64,000 bases of DNA from positions 1 to 64,000 of the forward strand of contig NZ_JAODTL010000048.1 in assembly GCF_026191375.1 (NCBI RefSeq), in the 5' to 3' direction. The notes beneath the pieces are model-generated. The model had not been told where the DNA came from and made no database searches. It saw only the letters and a list, made by a program, of their open reading frames with translations. This stretch comes from Marinomonas pontica (GTDB lineage Bacteria; Pseudomonadota; Gammaproteobacteria; Pseudomonadales; Marinomonadaceae). This document shows, piece after piece, positions 36,948 to 47,638 of the stretch; within the stretch, counting starts at the first letter, position 1, and each line of letters begins with the position of its first letter. Made by a program: the position numbers and the translations under genes.

Positions 36948-38555
36948 TTATTTTTTGGCACCTTCTTCGCAAGTCTGCTTGTCTACCGTTTGCGCCCAAA
37001 ACTGCGCGGCAAGCTCTTCCATTTGCCTCACCAGCTGATGCACCTCGTCACACTCTTTGGCGTCTTGCTCTCCATGCTGAACCAATTCACCAACTACTTT
37101 GACGGCATTGACCATACGATGGCTTATTTCGTTTGCGCATTCATTTTGTTGCTGCATTGCGTTTACGGTTTCTTGCATTTGTTGATGCACAACCTCTATC
37201 TCGGCCTGCGCATCAATAAGTCTCGCTTCTGCTGAGTGCGCTCTTGCTTGGCTTTCTTGGGCGACATCATACGCTTGTTCCATTTGTGACAGCGCCGTCA
37301 TGGATCCTTTTTGCAAACGCTCCATAACCGCAACAATATCTTCTGTTGAATGGTACGTGCGTGTGGCCAGCCCTCTTACCTCATCCGCCACCACGGCGAA
37401 CCCTCGTCCTTGATCGCCTGCGCGTGCGGCCTCTATCGCGGCATTTAATGCCAATAAGTTGGTCTGCTCAGCAACGTCTCGAATTACCCCAACCACGGAG
37501 GATATCGCATTACTGTCTTCCTTTAAGTTCGCCAAACCGTTTCGAGCGGCTTCCACTTGTTGACACACTCGACTCATTGCTTCTCGAGAAGACTGCATTT
37601 CTTCTCGTCCACCAAACATATTGTCTCGAGCCATTTGAGTATTTTGTTCGCTTTTTTGAGCGGAAGAGGCCACTTGATCCGTCACCACAGCCATGTCTTG
37701 CGACGCTTGCCCTATTAAGCCGAAGTCCCCTGATAATGCATTCAGCGCCTTTTGTTTACTCTCTACACTGGCACAGATAGTGGATTGCCTCGCCCACACA
37801 TTTTTAGAAAAATCACTGATGCGCCCCATAATCGCAGCGGTTTCACCTCGCAAGCGAGACATAGCAAGGCCAAGCTGACCCGCTTCATCTGTTCGCCCCG
37901 TATACAAATACATCGCCAAGGTAGAATCTGATATGGTTTTGGCCTCATTTAAGACTCGTGTTAAAGGCCGTAGTAGTCCGCCAATACTGAACAAACACAG
38001 CAATAACGCCATGATTTCCAGAGTGGCCACCAGCCAAACGGATGATAAAAATTGCCCCAACAAGGCAACCACAAAAAAGAACGCCGTGGTGAGTTGCAGC
38101 TTTCTAAGTAAAGTCAATCGAGGGCGTCGTATTTGCTTTAAAGGTTTACCTTTCGCCTCTACCCCTTGTTGATAAAGCGATTCAGCTCGGTGCTTCACAC
38201 CGTCATCAGGACGACGACGCACGGATTGAAATTCTGCCACCTCCCCCTCTCGTCGAATTGGGCTAACGTAGGCATCTACCCAATAGTGATCCCCATTTTT
38301 ACAGTGATTTTTTACTATTCCCATCCAAGATTTATCGCGCTGCAAGTGCTGCCAAAGGTCTTTAAACGCAAGGGCGGGCATATCCGAATGGCGAATAATA
38401 TTGTGAGGTTGGTCAATGAGCTCATCAAACCGATAGCCACTGACTTCTTCAAACTCGGGGTTCACATACTTAATGGCACTGCTAAGGTCTGTGATCGACA
38501 AAATGTTAGCATCATGGCTGACAACACGTTCTTTACCCACTGATGTATATGGCAC
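36948..38555 (-). CDS. PAS-domain methyl-accepting chemotaxis protein (Aer-like)
   Basis: A 535-residue chemoreceptor. The N-terminal PAS domain (residues about 15-120) has the Aer-type pattern [24 protein letters not shown] and [12 protein letters not shown], suggesting a bound flavin or redox/energy sensing. A hydrophobic membrane segment lies at about 155-195, followed by a HAMP-like linker and a signalling domain with the conserved tip [19 protein letters not shown]. The start is GTG at 38555 with AGGGAGG about ten bases upstream. It stands alone, downstream of the thiI terminator. Confidence 0.93.
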   Translation of the reverse strand: MPYTSVGKERVVSHDANILSITDLSSAIKYVNPEFEEVSGYRFDELIDQPHNIIRHSDMPALAFKDLWQHLQRDKSWMGIVKNHCKNGDHYWVDAYVSPIRREGEVAEFQSVRRRPDDGVKHRAESLYQQGVEAKGKPLKQIRRPRLTLLRKLQLTTAFFFVVALLGQFLSSVWLVATLEIMALLLCLFSIGGLLRPLTRVLNEAKTISDSTLAMYLYTGRTDEAGQLGLAMSRLRGETAAIMGRISDFSKNVWARQSTICASVESKQKALNALSGDFGLIGQASQDMAVVTDQVASSAQKSEQNTQMARDNMFGGREEMQSSREAMSRVCQQVEAARNGLANLKEDSNAISSVVGVIRDVAEQTNLLALNAAIEAARAGDQGRGFAVVADEVRGLATRTYHSTEDIVAVMERLQKGSMTALSQMEQAYDVAQESQARAHSAEARLIDAQAEIEVVHQQMQETVNAMQQQNECANEISHRMVNAVKVVGELVQHGEQDAKECDEVHQLVRQMEELAAQFWAQTVDKQTCEEGAKK

Positions 38556-38619
38556 CCGACACCCTCCCTATGTTCACAAAGTAGACAATTTCTTGAGGCG
38601 CCAAGCATAAGCAGGCCAT

Positions 38620-38653
38620 AAAAAAAGGTTCTTGATGTAAATCAAGAACCTTT
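38620..38653 (-). terminator. Terminator after thiI
   Basis: AAAGGTTCTTGAT and ATCAAGAACCTTT form a long stem around GTAA; on the minus strand a T run follows directly. It separates thiI from the chemoreceptor gene. Confidence 0.88.
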
Positions 38654-38690
38654 AACTATTGCGTAACAGTATGTAATACCAGTAAACAAC

Positions 38691-40142
38691 CTAAGGCAAA
38701 TACACTCCGACATTTTCATGCCCTTTGCCCAATAAGTAAGATGCGTGCATTCGACTCATGACGCCCTTGCCACAGTACAGTAAATGCATTGTGTCTTTAT
38801 CAAGATCAGACCAATTAGAATCCAATGCAAAAAATGGAATCACTTTGACAGGACGACCGCTGACTTTCAATGGGCGGTTACTGGCTTCATCTGGGTGACG
38901 GATATCGATGATCACTTCGTCTCCCACGGGCATACGCACCACAGGCACTTCACCTTGATATTGCTTAGAAACATCGTCCATTACATTTTGAATCGACATA
39001 ACTTGAGCGTTCTCAATGGCACTTTCCAAAACAGCGAAGTCAAAGTTCGACTCTTGTTTTTCCACGCGATGCATTTTTGCTCGCGTTGTTGGCTTAACCG
39101 AAATCACACCACAAAACTCAGGCATACTGGCCGCAAATGGCGCAGTGCCGATTTCGATGGCCTTATCAATGATGACTTGCTTATTCGTCGTAATCAAAGG
39201 ACGCAGTACCAGCTCTTCTGTCACCTGATCGATCACTTTTAAATTCATCAAGGTTTGACTAGAAACTTGCGCCACACTTTCACCCGTTACCAACGCTTTC
39301 GCCCCAACTTCGCCCATCAACTGAGAAGCCGCACGCAACATCATGCGTTTTAAGATAACGCCCATCTCGGCGTTATCTACTTTGGTTAAAATCTCACCGA
39401 CCACCGCCTCAAAAGGCACAGTAATGAATTTTACATTCAGTGCGGAACCGTATTTTTCCCAGATAAAATTGGACACTTGCTTAACGCCAATTTCATGAGC
39501 ATCTCCGCCCAAATTAAAGAAGCAAAAATGCGTTTTCAAGCCTCGACTCATGGTTAAGTAGGAGCTTACTGTTGAGTCGTAACCACCTGACATTAAAGAC
39601 AACACAGAATCTTGGGACCCTAACGGATAACCACCAAGGCCTTCAACTCGTTGTTCAATCATCCACACTCGATCATCACGAATATCAATAGGTACCAATA
39701 CTTCAGGATTTTTCAAGCGCACCGCTAAGGCGCCGCAGCGTGCTTTTAAACAACCGCCAATATGACGTTCAGCATCCACAGAAGTAAAGTCATGCTGGCC
39801 GACACGTTTTACTCGTACTGCGAAAACAGCGTCTTTTAATGCATCGCCATAAGAAACCACCGCTTGCTCTACAATGTCATCAAGGTCAACCAAAGGGAAT
39901 TCACGAACATACTGGAAATGAGCAATACCAGCGATACAAGACAATGCCTCTGTGAACTCTTGTCGCAATGCGTCTTTATCGGAAAAAATTTCAATAAAAT
40001 CCCAATTACCAGAAACAATGACATCGGCATCGTGCTTCTTTAATACCAATTTCACATTATGGCGGAGTTGTTTAATAAACGCCTTTCTTACTGGACGACT
40101 TTTGATGGTGATTTCTGCAAAGAACTTAACAATGAATTTCAT
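38691..40142 (-). CDS. thiI: tRNA 4-thiouridine synthetase / thiazole synthesis protein ThiI
   Basis: Adds sulfur to U8 of tRNA and supplies sulfur for thiamine. The order of parts is ferredoxin-like plus THUMP (about 1-165), the PP-loop ATPase with SGGYDS, and a C-terminal rhodanese domain whose catalytic cysteine is in LYCGKGVMS. This three-part form is the enteric type, about 482 residues. ATG 40142 (MKFIVKFFAEITIKS) is chosen over the more upstream frame start at 40271, which would run into the glnA control region and add a 43-residue extension. The coding length is then 483 residues. Confidence 0.96.
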   Translation of the reverse strand: MKFIVKFFAEITIKSRPVRKAFIKQLRHNVKLVLKKHDADVIVSGNWDFIEIFSDKDALRQEFTEALSCIAGIAHFQYVREFPLVDLDDIVEQAVVSYGDALKDAVFAVRVKRVGQHDFTSVDAERHIGGCLKARCGALAVRLKNPEVLVPIDIRDDRVWMIEQRVEGLGGYPLGSQDSVLSLMSGGYDSTVSSYLTMSRGLKTHFCFFNLGGDAHEIGVKQVSNFIWEKYGSALNVKFITVPFEAVVGEILTKVDNAEMGVILKRMMLRAASQLMGEVGAKALVTGESVAQVSSQTLMNLKVIDQVTEELVLRPLITTNKQVIIDKAIEIGTAPFAASMPEFCGVISVKPTTRAKMHRVEKQESNFDFAVLESAIENAQVMSIQNVMDDVSKQYQGEVPVVRMPVGDEVIIDIRHPDEASNRPLKVSGRPVKVIPFFALDSNWSDLDKDTMHLLYCGKGVMSRMHASYLLGKGHENVGVYLP

Positions 40143-40253
40143 AGGGTTTGAGGTTTTTACCGGATAGTGTAATTTAGGCGCATAGTATAAAGAAAAGCCA
40201 ATCGATACGAAAACGCTAAATTTGCACCAAAACAAAACAATCAGCCTTATTTT

Positions 40254-40270
40254 TGCACTAACAAGGTGCA
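40254..40270. promoter_or_regulatory. NtrC binding site upstream of glnA
   Basis: TGCACTAACAAGGTGCA is a 17-bp dyad that matches the NtrC consensus TGCAC-N7-GTGCA. It lies about 140 bp before the predicted sigma-54 start, the usual enhancer distance. A half site, TGCACCA, lies at 40223-40229. Confidence 0.85.
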
Positions 40271-40375
40271 TTTAAGCAATTTCAAAGCGCTATTTTGGCC
40301 AAAGTGAATAACAACAAGGATCAAAAAAAACCTATCTTATTGTTATTTATGAACTTATTGTCTCGCACAAAATTC

Positions 40376-40391
40376 TGGCACAAGTTGTGCT
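40376..40391 (+). promoter_or_regulatory. Sigma-54 promoter of glnA
   Basis: TGGCACAAGTTGTGCT has the -24 GG (40377-40378) and -12 GC (40389-40390) separated by exactly 10 bp. This is the glnAp2-type promoter driven by NtrC, about 100 bp before the glnA ATG. Confidence 0.88.
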
Positions 40392-40489
40392 TACCTTATA
40401 ATCGATGAATAACTAGACAAACGGCGCTTTACATTGAAGCCCCCTTAAATCAAAAGTAATTTTGCTTTTACTATGACTGGAGAACAACT

Positions 40490-41896
40490 ATGTCAAACAA
40501 GACCCTTGCCTTGATTGCTGAGCATGACGCGAAGTGGGTTGACCTTCGCTTTACCGATTTTAAAGGTAAAGAACAACACGTATCTATTCCAGCTATTACG
40601 GTAGATGAAGAATTTTTTGAAAACGGTCAGATGTTTGATGGCTCTTCCATCGCTGGCTGGAAAGGCATCAACGAATCCGACATGATCATGATGCCTCAGG
40701 ACGATACCGCGATTATCGACCCTTTCACTGAAGAGCCAACGGTTATTGTTCGTTGTAACGTTATCGAGCCTTCTACTATGCAAGGTTACGACCGTGACCC
40801 ACGCTCTGTTGCTCTACGTGCAGAAGAATTCCTAAAATCAACAGGTCTTGGCGACACTGCGTTCTTTGGCCCAGAGCCAGAGTTCTTCATCTTTGATGAT
40901 GTTAAATGGAAAACAGACATGTCAGGTTGTTCTGTAGAGATCAACTCTGAAGAAGCGGCTTGGTCTTCTAACAAGAAATTCGAAGGCGGCAACATGGGCC
41001 ACCGTCCTTTCGTGAAAGGCGGTTACTTCCCAGTTCCACCAGTAGACTCTCATCACGACCTACGTGCTGCAATGTGTGGCGCGATGGAGACTATGGGTCT
41101 TGTGATCGAAGTTCATCACCACGAAGTAGCAACAGCGGGTCAGAACGAAATCGGCGTTAAATTTAACACTCTAGTTAAAAAAGCCGACGAAGTTCAAATC
41201 CTTAAGTACTGCGTACACAACGTAGCGCACGCTTACGGAAAAACAGCGACTTTCATGCCTAAACCAATCGTTGGTGACAACGGTTCTGGTATGCACGTTC
41301 ACCAGTCTTTCTGGAAAAACGGCGAAAACCAATTCGCAGGTGACCAATATGCCGGTCTATCTGAAATGGCGCTTTACTACATCGGCGGTATCATCAAGCA
41401 CGCTAAAGCATTGAACGCGTTCACTAACGCTTCAACTAACTCTTACAAGCGCCTTGTACCTCACTTCGAAGCACCTGTTATGCTTGCATACTCTGCACGT
41501 AACCGTTCTGCTTCTATCCGTATCCCATACGTTGCAAGCCCTAAAGGCAAGCGTATTGAAGCTCGTTTCCCTGATCCAACCGCTAACCCATACTTGGCAT
41601 TCGCAGCCATGTTGATGGCGGGTATCGACGGTATCAAAAACAAGATTCACCCTGGCGATGCAGCGGATAAAGATCTTTACGACCTACCAGCTGAAGAAGC
41701 GTTGGCCATTCCTCAGGTTGCTGGCAGCCTAGAAGAAGCGCTTAAGTGCCTAGATGAAGACCGCGCATTCTTAACTCAAGGTGGCGTTTTCTCTGACGAC
41801 ATGATCGATGCTTACATCGACCTTAAGACTGGTGAAGCTCGTCGCGTATCTATGACAACTCACCCACTTGAGTTCGAACTTTACTACAGCGTGTAA
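40490..41896 (+). CDS. glnA: Glutamine synthetase type I GlnA
   Basis: Makes glutamine from glutamate and ammonia, the main ammonia-assimilating step. The 468 residues are those of a class I-beta enzyme: DGSSIAGW, the ATP/metal site [26 protein letters not shown]-like core, [11 protein letters not shown], and the adenylylation loop [11 protein letters not shown]-like [12 protein letters not shown] with its tyrosine. It is preceded by NtrC sites and a sigma-54 promoter and followed by a strong terminator, then ntrBC. Confidence 0.98.
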   Translation: MSNKTLALIAEHDAKWVDLRFTDFKGKEQHVSIPAITVDEEFFENGQMFDGSSIAGWKGINESDMIMMPQDDTAIIDPFTEEPTVIVRCNVIEPSTMQGYDRDPRSVALRAEEFLKSTGLGDTAFFGPEPEFFIFDDVKWKTDMSGCSVEINSEEAAWSSNKKFEGGNMGHRPFVKGGYFPVPPVDSHHDLRAAMCGAMETMGLVIEVHHHEVATAGQNEIGVKFNTLVKKADEVQILKYCVHNVAHAYGKTATFMPKPIVGDNGSGMHVHQSFWKNGENQFAGDQYAGLSEMALYYIGGIIKHAKALNAFTNASTNSYKRLVPHFEAPVMLAYSARNRSASIRIPYVASPKGKRIEARFPDPTANPYLAFAAMLMAGIDGIKNKIHPGDAADKDLYDLPAEEALAIPQVAGSLEEALKCLDEDRAFLTQGGVFSDDMIDAYIDLKTGEARRVSMTTHPLEFELYYSV

Positions 41897-41922
41897 TATC
41901 AATATTCGCTAAGTAATTCACG

Positions 41923-41954
41923 AAAAGCCCCGACACAGATCGGGGCTTTTTTTT
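41923..41954 (+). terminator. Terminator after glnA
   Basis: AAAAGCCCCGA, short loop, TCGGGGCTTTTTTTT. Strong stem with eight T residues, between glnA and ntrBC. Confidence 0.92.
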
Positions 41955-41981
41955 GCACTAAAAAAAACACCAACACCATAA

Positions 41982-41998
41982 CGCACAAAAACAGTGCA
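41982..41998. promoter_or_regulatory. NtrC binding site upstream of ntrBC
   Basis: CGCACAAAAACAGTGCA is a 17-bp dyad one base off the NtrC consensus. It lies between the glnA terminator and ntrB, where NtrC classically represses the constitutive ntrBC promoter. Confidence 0.65.
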
Positions 41999-42127
41999 TA
42001 ATGTTTTCTTAACAAACGCAAAAACCTTAATAAACAAGCCATTCTAGGCTGCCCAATGTTGGTTCGCTTTTTGCAGTTGTTATAAAAGGAAACCATAAAA
42101 GCAGGAGTCAATAGAGAGGCACTGTCT

Positions 42128-43213
42128 GTGTATAGTTTATTAATCGACCATTTATCTACGGCTATTGTTCAACTGAATGACCAGCTTGAGATCGAATATC
42201 TGAATCCTGCAGCCGAAATGTTGCTGGCGGTCAGCCGCCGTCGAATTTATGGCAGTGACATTAACGCCGCCTTTCGTGAAGACGAAGACAGCATTCAAGC
42301 CTTGCATGCCGCTATCGAGTCTGGCCACCCTTTTACTAAGCGCGAAGCGGAAATAGAGTGCAGTAACAACAAAAAGCTCTTTTGCGACTACACGGTCACA
42401 CCGGTCATGGGCACGTCCAATGATACGGAAAGCTTAATCATTGAGCTGTACCCACGCGACCGCATGAAGCGCATCTCACAAGAAGATGAAATCATCGCGA
42501 ACCACGAAAGCAGCAAAGAACTGGTGCGCGGCTTGGCTCATGAAATCAAAAACCCACTTGGCGGTATTCGCGGCGCCGCGCAACTTATCAGCCGAGCCTT
42601 TACCGATGAAGCACTAAACGATTACACACAGGTGATCATTGAAGAGTCCGATCGGTTACGTGATCTTGTTGACCGTTTGTTAGGGCCGAGACAACTACCG
42701 AAGAACAAACCTCTCAACATACACAAGGTCATAGAACGCGTTAGACAACTGATCTCAGTTGAGACAGACAATCAAATCCAACTCATTCGAGATTACGACC
42801 CCAGCATCCCAGACCTCATTGGCGACGAGTCGCAATTGATCCAAGCGCTGTTGAATGTGACACGCAACGCCATGCAAGCACTCATGGAAGACACCGACAA
42901 TCACCACAAAACCATTCACATGGTGACGCGGGCTTTGCGTCAATTCACCATTGGCTCAAAACGCCATCGTTTAGTGTGCAAAATCAGCATTGTCGATAAT
43001 GGCCCAGGCATTCCAGAAGCCATTCTAAAAACCCTCTTTTACCCAATGGTCAGCGGCAGAGCCGACGGCACAGGCTTAGGCTTATCCATCGCACAGTCTG
43101 TTATTCATCAGCACCATGGGATTATTGAATGCAACAGTTACCCGAAGAAAACCGAATTTAATATATTGATTCCCATAGAGACAACAGTCCACGAACAGGA
43201 GAAACACACATGA
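42128..43213 (+). CDS. ntrB: Nitrogen regulation sensor kinase NtrB (GlnL)
   Basis: A soluble histidine kinase that phosphorylates or dephosphorylates NtrC according to PII signals. The 361 residues hold an N-terminal PAS domain (about 1-110), the H-box GLAHEIKNPLGGIRGAAQL with the phosphorylated His, and an ATPase domain with the N-box (LLNVTRNAMQAL) and G boxes (DNGPGIPE, GTGLGLSI). The start is GTG at 42128 with GAGAGG seven bases upstream. Its end overlaps ntrC by 4 bp (ATGA). Confidence 0.96.
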   Translation: MYSLLIDHLSTAIVQLNDQLEIEYLNPAAEMLLAVSRRRIYGSDINAAFREDEDSIQALHAAIESGHPFTKREAEIECSNNKKLFCDYTVTPVMGTSNDTESLIIELYPRDRMKRISQEDEIIANHESSKELVRGLAHEIKNPLGGIRGAAQLISRAFTDEALNDYTQVIIEESDRLRDLVDRLLGPRQLPKNKPLNIHKVIERVRQLISVETDNQIQLIRDYDPSIPDLIGDESQLIQALLNVTRNAMQALMEDTDNHHKTIHMVTRALRQFTIGSKRHRLVCKISIVDNGPGIPEAILKTLFYPMVSGRADGTGLGLSIAQSVIHQHHGIIECNSYPKKTEFNILIPIETTVHEQEKHT

Positions 43214-44643
43214 CACCAGAAGAAACCGTATGGATTGTTGACGACGATCGCTCTATTCGTTGGGTTTTAGAAAAAACACTGGAACAAGAAGGCATTCAAT
43301 GTCGTTTGTTCGACTCTGCTGAAAACCTCGTCAACATGATTGACAAAGAGCAACCCAGCGCGATCATCAGCGACATACGTATGCCAGGTATGGATGGCCT
43401 TAAACTGCTTGAGAAGCTGCAAAAAGATCACCCCTATTTGCCCGTAATCATCATGACCGCCCACTCCGATTTGGAAAGCGCGGTGGCATCTTATCAGGGT
43501 GGTGCGTTCGAATACTTACCAAAACCTTTCGACGTCGAAGAAGCGGTCAGCTTGGTGAAACGCGCCATGCTCCACCATCGCAACGCAAGACCCAGCACCG
43601 ACGACATGGAAGTGGCAGAAGAGCCTCAAGTAGACAAAGAGATTATCGGCGAAGCGCCTGCCATGCAGGAAGTTTTCCGCGCCATTGGTCGTCTTGCCAA
43701 TTCCAACATTACGGTGTTGATTAATGGCGAATCGGGCACAGGCAAAGAGTTGGTTGCACAGGCGTTACACACTCATAGCCCACGAGCATCCAATCCATTT
43801 ATCGCCTTAAACATGGCGGCCATTCCACACGACCTCATTGAGTCTGAATTATTCGGCCATGAAAAAGGCGCATTCACTGGTGCCAACACACAACGTCGCG
43901 GACGCTTTGAACAAGCCAACGGCGGCACCCTGTTTTTAGATGAAATCGGCGACATGCCAGCCGAAACCCAAACCCGCTTATTGCGCGTTCTAGCGGATGG
44001 TGAGTTTTATCGCGTTGGCGGCCATACGCCCGTTAAAGTGGACGTTCGTATCATTGCCGCGACACACCAAAATTTAGAAAACTTGGTACAAAAAGGTTCA
44101 TTCCGAGAGGATTTGTTCCACCGACTAAACGTGATTCGCATTCACTTGCCAAAACTGGCAGAACGCCGAGAAGACATTCCAAAATTGGCTCGTCATTTCT
44201 TGAGTCGTGCCGCGGATGAACTGTCTGTGGAACCAAAGCAACTCACCAAAGAAACCGAAAATTACCTTACTCAACTCGACTGGCCAGGCAACGTTCGTCA
44301 ATTAGAGAACACCTGTCGATGGTTAATCGTGATGGCATCAGGCCGAGAAGTGCTTGTCGAAGATTTACCACCGGAATTGCTCGCAGCGGTTCCACACGAG
44401 CAACCTTTCGCATCTTGGGAGGAAGCGCTTAAAAATTGGGTCGACAGTACATTAGCCACTGGACAAAAAGGCATACTTGAACAAGCGGTGCCAAAATTTG
44501 AGCGAATCATGATTGAGACGGCATTGGCACATACTGGTGGTCGTCGTCGTGATGCTTCTTTGTTACTGGGCTGGGGACGTAACACTCTGACCCGTAAAAT
44601 CAAAGAGCTCAACATTGATCACGCCGAACAGGATGAAGATTAA
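43210..44643 (+). CDS. ntrC: Nitrogen response regulator NtrC (GlnG)
   Basis: A sigma-54-dependent activator with three parts. The receiver domain carries DDD near the N-terminus, the phospho-acceptor in ISDIRMPGMDG and the K in EYLPKPFD. The central AAA+ domain has Walker A GESGTGKE, the sigma-54 contact loop GAFTGA and Walker B GGTLFLDEIGD. The C-terminal Fis-type helix-turn-helix is RRDASLLLGWGRNTLTRKIKEL. The 477 residues are typical. It acts at the glnA and ntrB sites described. Confidence 0.97.
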   Translation: MTPEETVWIVDDDRSIRWVLEKTLEQEGIQCRLFDSAENLVNMIDKEQPSAIISDIRMPGMDGLKLLEKLQKDHPYLPVIIMTAHSDLESAVASYQGGAFEYLPKPFDVEEAVSLVKRAMLHHRNARPSTDDMEVAEEPQVDKEIIGEAPAMQEVFRAIGRLANSNITVLINGESGTGKELVAQALHTHSPRASNPFIALNMAAIPHDLIESELFGHEKGAFTGANTQRRGRFEQANGGTLFLDEIGDMPAETQTRLLRVLADGEFYRVGGHTPVKVDVRIIAATHQNLENLVQKGSFREDLFHRLNVIRIHLPKLAERREDIPKLARHFLSRAADELSVEPKQLTKETENYLTQLDWPGNVRQLENTCRWLIVMASGREVLVEDLPPELLAAVPHEQPFASWEEALKNWVDSTLATGQKGILEQAVPKFERIMIETALAHTGGRRRDASLLLGWGRNTLTRKIKELNIDHAEQDED

Positions 44644-44796
44644 TAAGTCCTGAGAAACAATCGAGTAATGCAAGCAAGTCTTTTATTATTTGCTTGCATT
44701 ATCTCAGCTTTCTATTCTTTTAGACTTGCTTTTACTGACACAATCCCCTACTAATTAAAGATTATTAAATAACGATTAATAAACGGGAAAATAGTT

Positions 44797-45177
44797 ATGT
44801 ATCCAACACTTCAGTCCATGGGTATCACCAGCATACAGGACATTGAAAAATTCACGTTACGCTACGAAGGCGGTCACGACGTCTTAAAAATTTATTACCG
44901 CCGTGAGAAAGGCTCTTTGCTTCCAAAGAGTAAAAAATTCAAATTTGGTCGCTCAACAAAAACCGTATTGGCTGATGGTGGTCAACAAACTTACCGACAA
45001 GTACAAGAACCATCATTGATCGTTTTACGAGCGATGGAAGAGCTGGAACAAATCGTCGGTAAGCAGCACGAAACCAAGGCATCAAAAGAAGATTTGATTA
45101 AAGAGCTGGAACACCTAGAAAAAGTGGTCAACAGTAAAATCAGTGAGATAAAAGAAAAAATCGAATCGATGCAATAA
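44797..45177 (+). CDS. DUF3461 family protein
   Basis: A 126-residue cytosolic protein. The N-terminus MYPTLQSMGITSIQDIEKFTLR and the basic stretch KSKKFKFGRSTKTV are characteristic of the DUF3461 family in gammaproteobacteria. The C-terminal third is a charged coiled coil (EDLIKELEHLEKVVNSKISEIK). Function is not known. It stands alone with 153 bp upstream and about 150 bp before tsaC. Confidence 0.88.
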   Translation: MYPTLQSMGITSIQDIEKFTLRYEGGHDVLKIYYRREKGSLLPKSKKFKFGRSTKTVLADGGQQTYRQVQEPSLIVLRAMEELEQIVGKQHETKASKEDLIKELEHLEKVVNSKISEIKEKIESMQ

Positions 45178-45329
45178 ACCTGTACTGGGTATTTAGCAGA
45201 ACTTCCCTTTGACCAAGCGATTGCCGTTATCGCTTGGTCAAACAACAATATCAACTGGCTCCCCTCTTTTTTTCTCGCTACAATCTTTCGTATTCTTATC
45301 TTCTGTGTACATTTTATAAGCCAATCAAT

Positions 45330-45917
45330 ATGAACCTCATTACCTCTGTAGAAGTACTTGCCGACATTATTAGACAAGGCGGCGTTATCGCCTATCCAAC
45401 TGAAGCTGTTTGGGGGCTGGGTTGTGACCCTTTTAATGAAGCGTCGGTAAGACGTATTTTGACATTAAAAGACCGTCCAGAATCCAAAGGATTAATCTTG
45501 GTCGCCGGGGCAAAAGAACAACTGGCGCCTTGGCTTCAGGCTCTCGACGCTACCTCTGCAGCGCGCCTTATCAGCCACAATGACATCCCAACATCATGGG
45601 TGGTACCCGACAGCACCATTACACCAAGCTGGGTAAGAGGCGAACACCAAAGCGTTGCAATACGTTTATCTCAACACCAGCCGGTTCAACGCCTGTGCGC
45701 TGCCTATGACGGCGTTATTGTCTCTACCTCCGCTAACCCTGCAGGATTATCACCCGCAATGAGTGCAGAAGAAGTGCATGCGTATTTCGGTGACAAGATT
45801 GATGCTATTTTTCAAGCACCATTGGGCATGGCTTCACAACCTTCGCAAGTACGGGACATTTTAACCGATACGCTTTTAGAGCTTAACGCCCCACTTCAAC
45901 CAGCGTGGTTTTCCTGA
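45330..45917 (+). CDS. tsaC: Threonylcarbamoyl-AMP synthase TsaC
   Basis: Makes threonylcarbamoyl-AMP for the t6A modification of ANN-reading tRNAs. The YrdC fold is shown by [39 protein letters not shown] and [12 protein letters not shown] 45330 gives 195 residues and the correct N-terminus ([18 protein letters not shown]); the frame is open upstream to 45234 but that part is not family-like. A shared terminator with livF follows. Confidence 0.95.
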   Translation: MNLITSVEVLADIIRQGGVIAYPTEAVWGLGCDPFNEASVRRILTLKDRPESKGLILVAGAKEQLAPWLQALDATSAARLISHNDIPTSWVVPDSTITPSWVRGEHQSVAIRLSQHQPVQRLCAAYDGVIVSTSANPAGLSPAMSAEEVHAYFGDKIDAIFQAPLGMASQPSQVRDILTDTLLELNAPLQPAWFS

Positions 45918-45973
45918 AAAATACAGCAAGAATGCTGAGCAGCCTGTGTAAAACACACTGTTTTATCCACAAT

Positions 45974-46017
45974 AAAAAAGCCACGTTTCATTCCTGTTAT
46001 AAATGAAACGTGGCTTT
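45974..46017. terminator. Bidirectional terminator between tsaC and livF
   Basis: AAAGCCACGTTTCATT pairs perfectly with AATGAAACGTGGCTTT around a loop of about ten bases, with A/T runs flanking. Confidence 0.88.
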
Positions 46018-46045
46018 GATTAAAAGACCAAATAATCGTTTAAGT

Positions 46046-46759
46046 TTAGTGGCCGCCTAGGTAAGCTTCTCGTACTTCTGGGTTGACCAGTAGCTCAGCC
46101 CCAGTACCAGTCATACGAATCTCACCGTTGACCATAACGTAACCACGGTTTGCCAATTTCAAGGCGTGGTTAGCGTTCTGCTCCACCAAAAATATGGTCA
46201 TCCCTGTGCTCGCTACGTCTTTCAAAATTTGAAAGATCTGCTTCACGATAATGGGCGCCAAACCTAAACTCGGCTCATCCAACAACAGCAGTTTTGGACG
46301 GCTCATCAAGGCACGAGCGATCGCCAACATTTGTTGCTCACCACCAGACATAGTAGAGGCTCGCTGATTGCGGCGCTCCAGTAATCGAGGAAACAGCTCA
46401 AACATTTTCTGCATGTCTTCCTCAGCATGATCCATACCGATTGGAATCGTCCCCATCAATAGGTTCTCTTCCACCGACATACTAGGGAAAATCCGGCGAC
46501 CTTCTGGTGATTGAGCCAAACCATGCGACGCCACATAATGCGCAGATTTTTGCGAAATATCTTCACCGCGATAAATGATTTCACCTGAAGAAATGCGTGG
46601 CTGCCCAAAAATAGACATCAATAACGTTGACTTACCCGCACCGTTGGCACCGATCAACGTCACAATCTCCCCTTCATTTACAGTAAGAGAGACTTTTTTC
46701 AGCGCTTGAATTGGACCGTAATGAACATCTACGTCTTTAAATTCCATCAATGTAGTCAT
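46046..46759 (-). CDS. livF: Branched-chain amino acid ABC transporter ATPase LivF
   Basis: One of two ATPases of the Leu/Ile/Val importer. The 237 residues have Walker A GANGAGKST, the signature MSGGEQQMLAIARALM, Walker B LLLLDEPSLGLAP and the switch His in LVEQNANHAL. Length is typical. Its ATG overlaps the livG stop by 4 bp, the usual arrangement. Confidence 0.96.
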   Translation of the reverse strand: MTTLMEFKDVDVHYGPIQALKKVSLTVNEGEIVTLIGANGAGKSTLLMSIFGQPRISSGEIIYRGEDISQKSAHYVASHGLAQSPEGRRIFPSMSVEENLLMGTIPIGMDHAEEDMQKMFELFPRLLERRNQRASTMSGGEQQMLAIARALMSRPKLLLLDEPSLGLAPIIVKQIFQILKDVASTGMTIFLVEQNANHALKLANRGYVMVNGEIRMTGTGAELLVNPEVREAYLGGH

Positions 46760-47638
46760 AGTGTTACCTCCTCACCTTCTTCTGCACCAAGGTAAGCTGC
46801 AATAACTTTTGGATTACTCTTAATGTCATCAGGGCCGCCTTTCGCAATGACTTCACCATGATCCAGCACTACTATGTAGTCCGAAATATCCATGACCATC
46901 CCCATATCGTGCTCGATCAACAACACTGTCGTATTATGCTCATCACGCAATACGCGAATCATTTTGGTCAATGCTTCGGTTTCAGATGGGTTCAAACCAG
47001 CCGCAGGCTCATCCAAACACACAATCTCTGGATTCGTACACATAGCACGAGCAATTTCTAAACGACGTTGCTGGCCATATGAAAGTTCACCCGCCAATCG
47101 GTTAGCAGAATCCACCAAATCAACCACACCCAACCAATAAAAAGCACGTTCTAACGCGTCTTCTTCGGCTTTTTTATAAGACTTAGTGTTTAAAATACCG
47201 GCCAATAAGCTGCGATTTGCTAGCATATGTTGTGCCACCAGCAAATTCTCCACCACCGACATTTCTTTGAACAATCGAATATTCTGGAAACGTACGGGCA
47301 AGGCCCGCACGGTTCACCAAATGCGAGCCACCAAACATTTTGTATTTAAGGCGCGCAAAGAACGCAAAAGGTGAGAAGAAATCCGTCGTTTTGAACGGTT
47401 CGCCTAACACTTTAATGATACTGGTCTCTTTACCGCCAGCAGACAAAATAATCTTACCGCCAGTCGCTTTGTAAAACCCTGTCAAACAGTTAAATACCGT
47501 CGTTTTACCCGCTCCGTTCGGACCAATAAGAGCAGAAACAGAGCCTCGTTTAATATCAAAGGTCACGTCATTTAGTGCTTTAATACCACCAAAATGCATC
47601 ACCAAGTTTTCAACAGCTAAAACATTTTCTTGGCTCAT
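46756..47638 (-). pseudogene. livG: Branched-chain amino acid ABC transporter ATPase LivG, frameshifted
   Basis: The second ATPase. The first frame holds Walker A GPNGAGKTT and runs to NRAGLARTF, where an extra C (plus-strand GG at 47286-47287) shifts it. The second frame resumes QNIRLFKEMSVVENLLVAQ and has the signature LSYGQQRRLEIARAM, Walker B VCLDEPAAGLNP and LIEHDMGMVM. Removing one base restores ARTFQNIRLF, the family-invariant sequence, giving about 293 residues. All catalytic motifs survive on the two pieces. Sequencing error is likely. Confidence 0.9.

Noticed and set aside
36795-37235. 146-codon plus-strand frame opposite the chemoreceptor
   Set aside because: It overlaps the receptor signalling domain in antisense and shows no family features beyond chance hydrophobic stretches.
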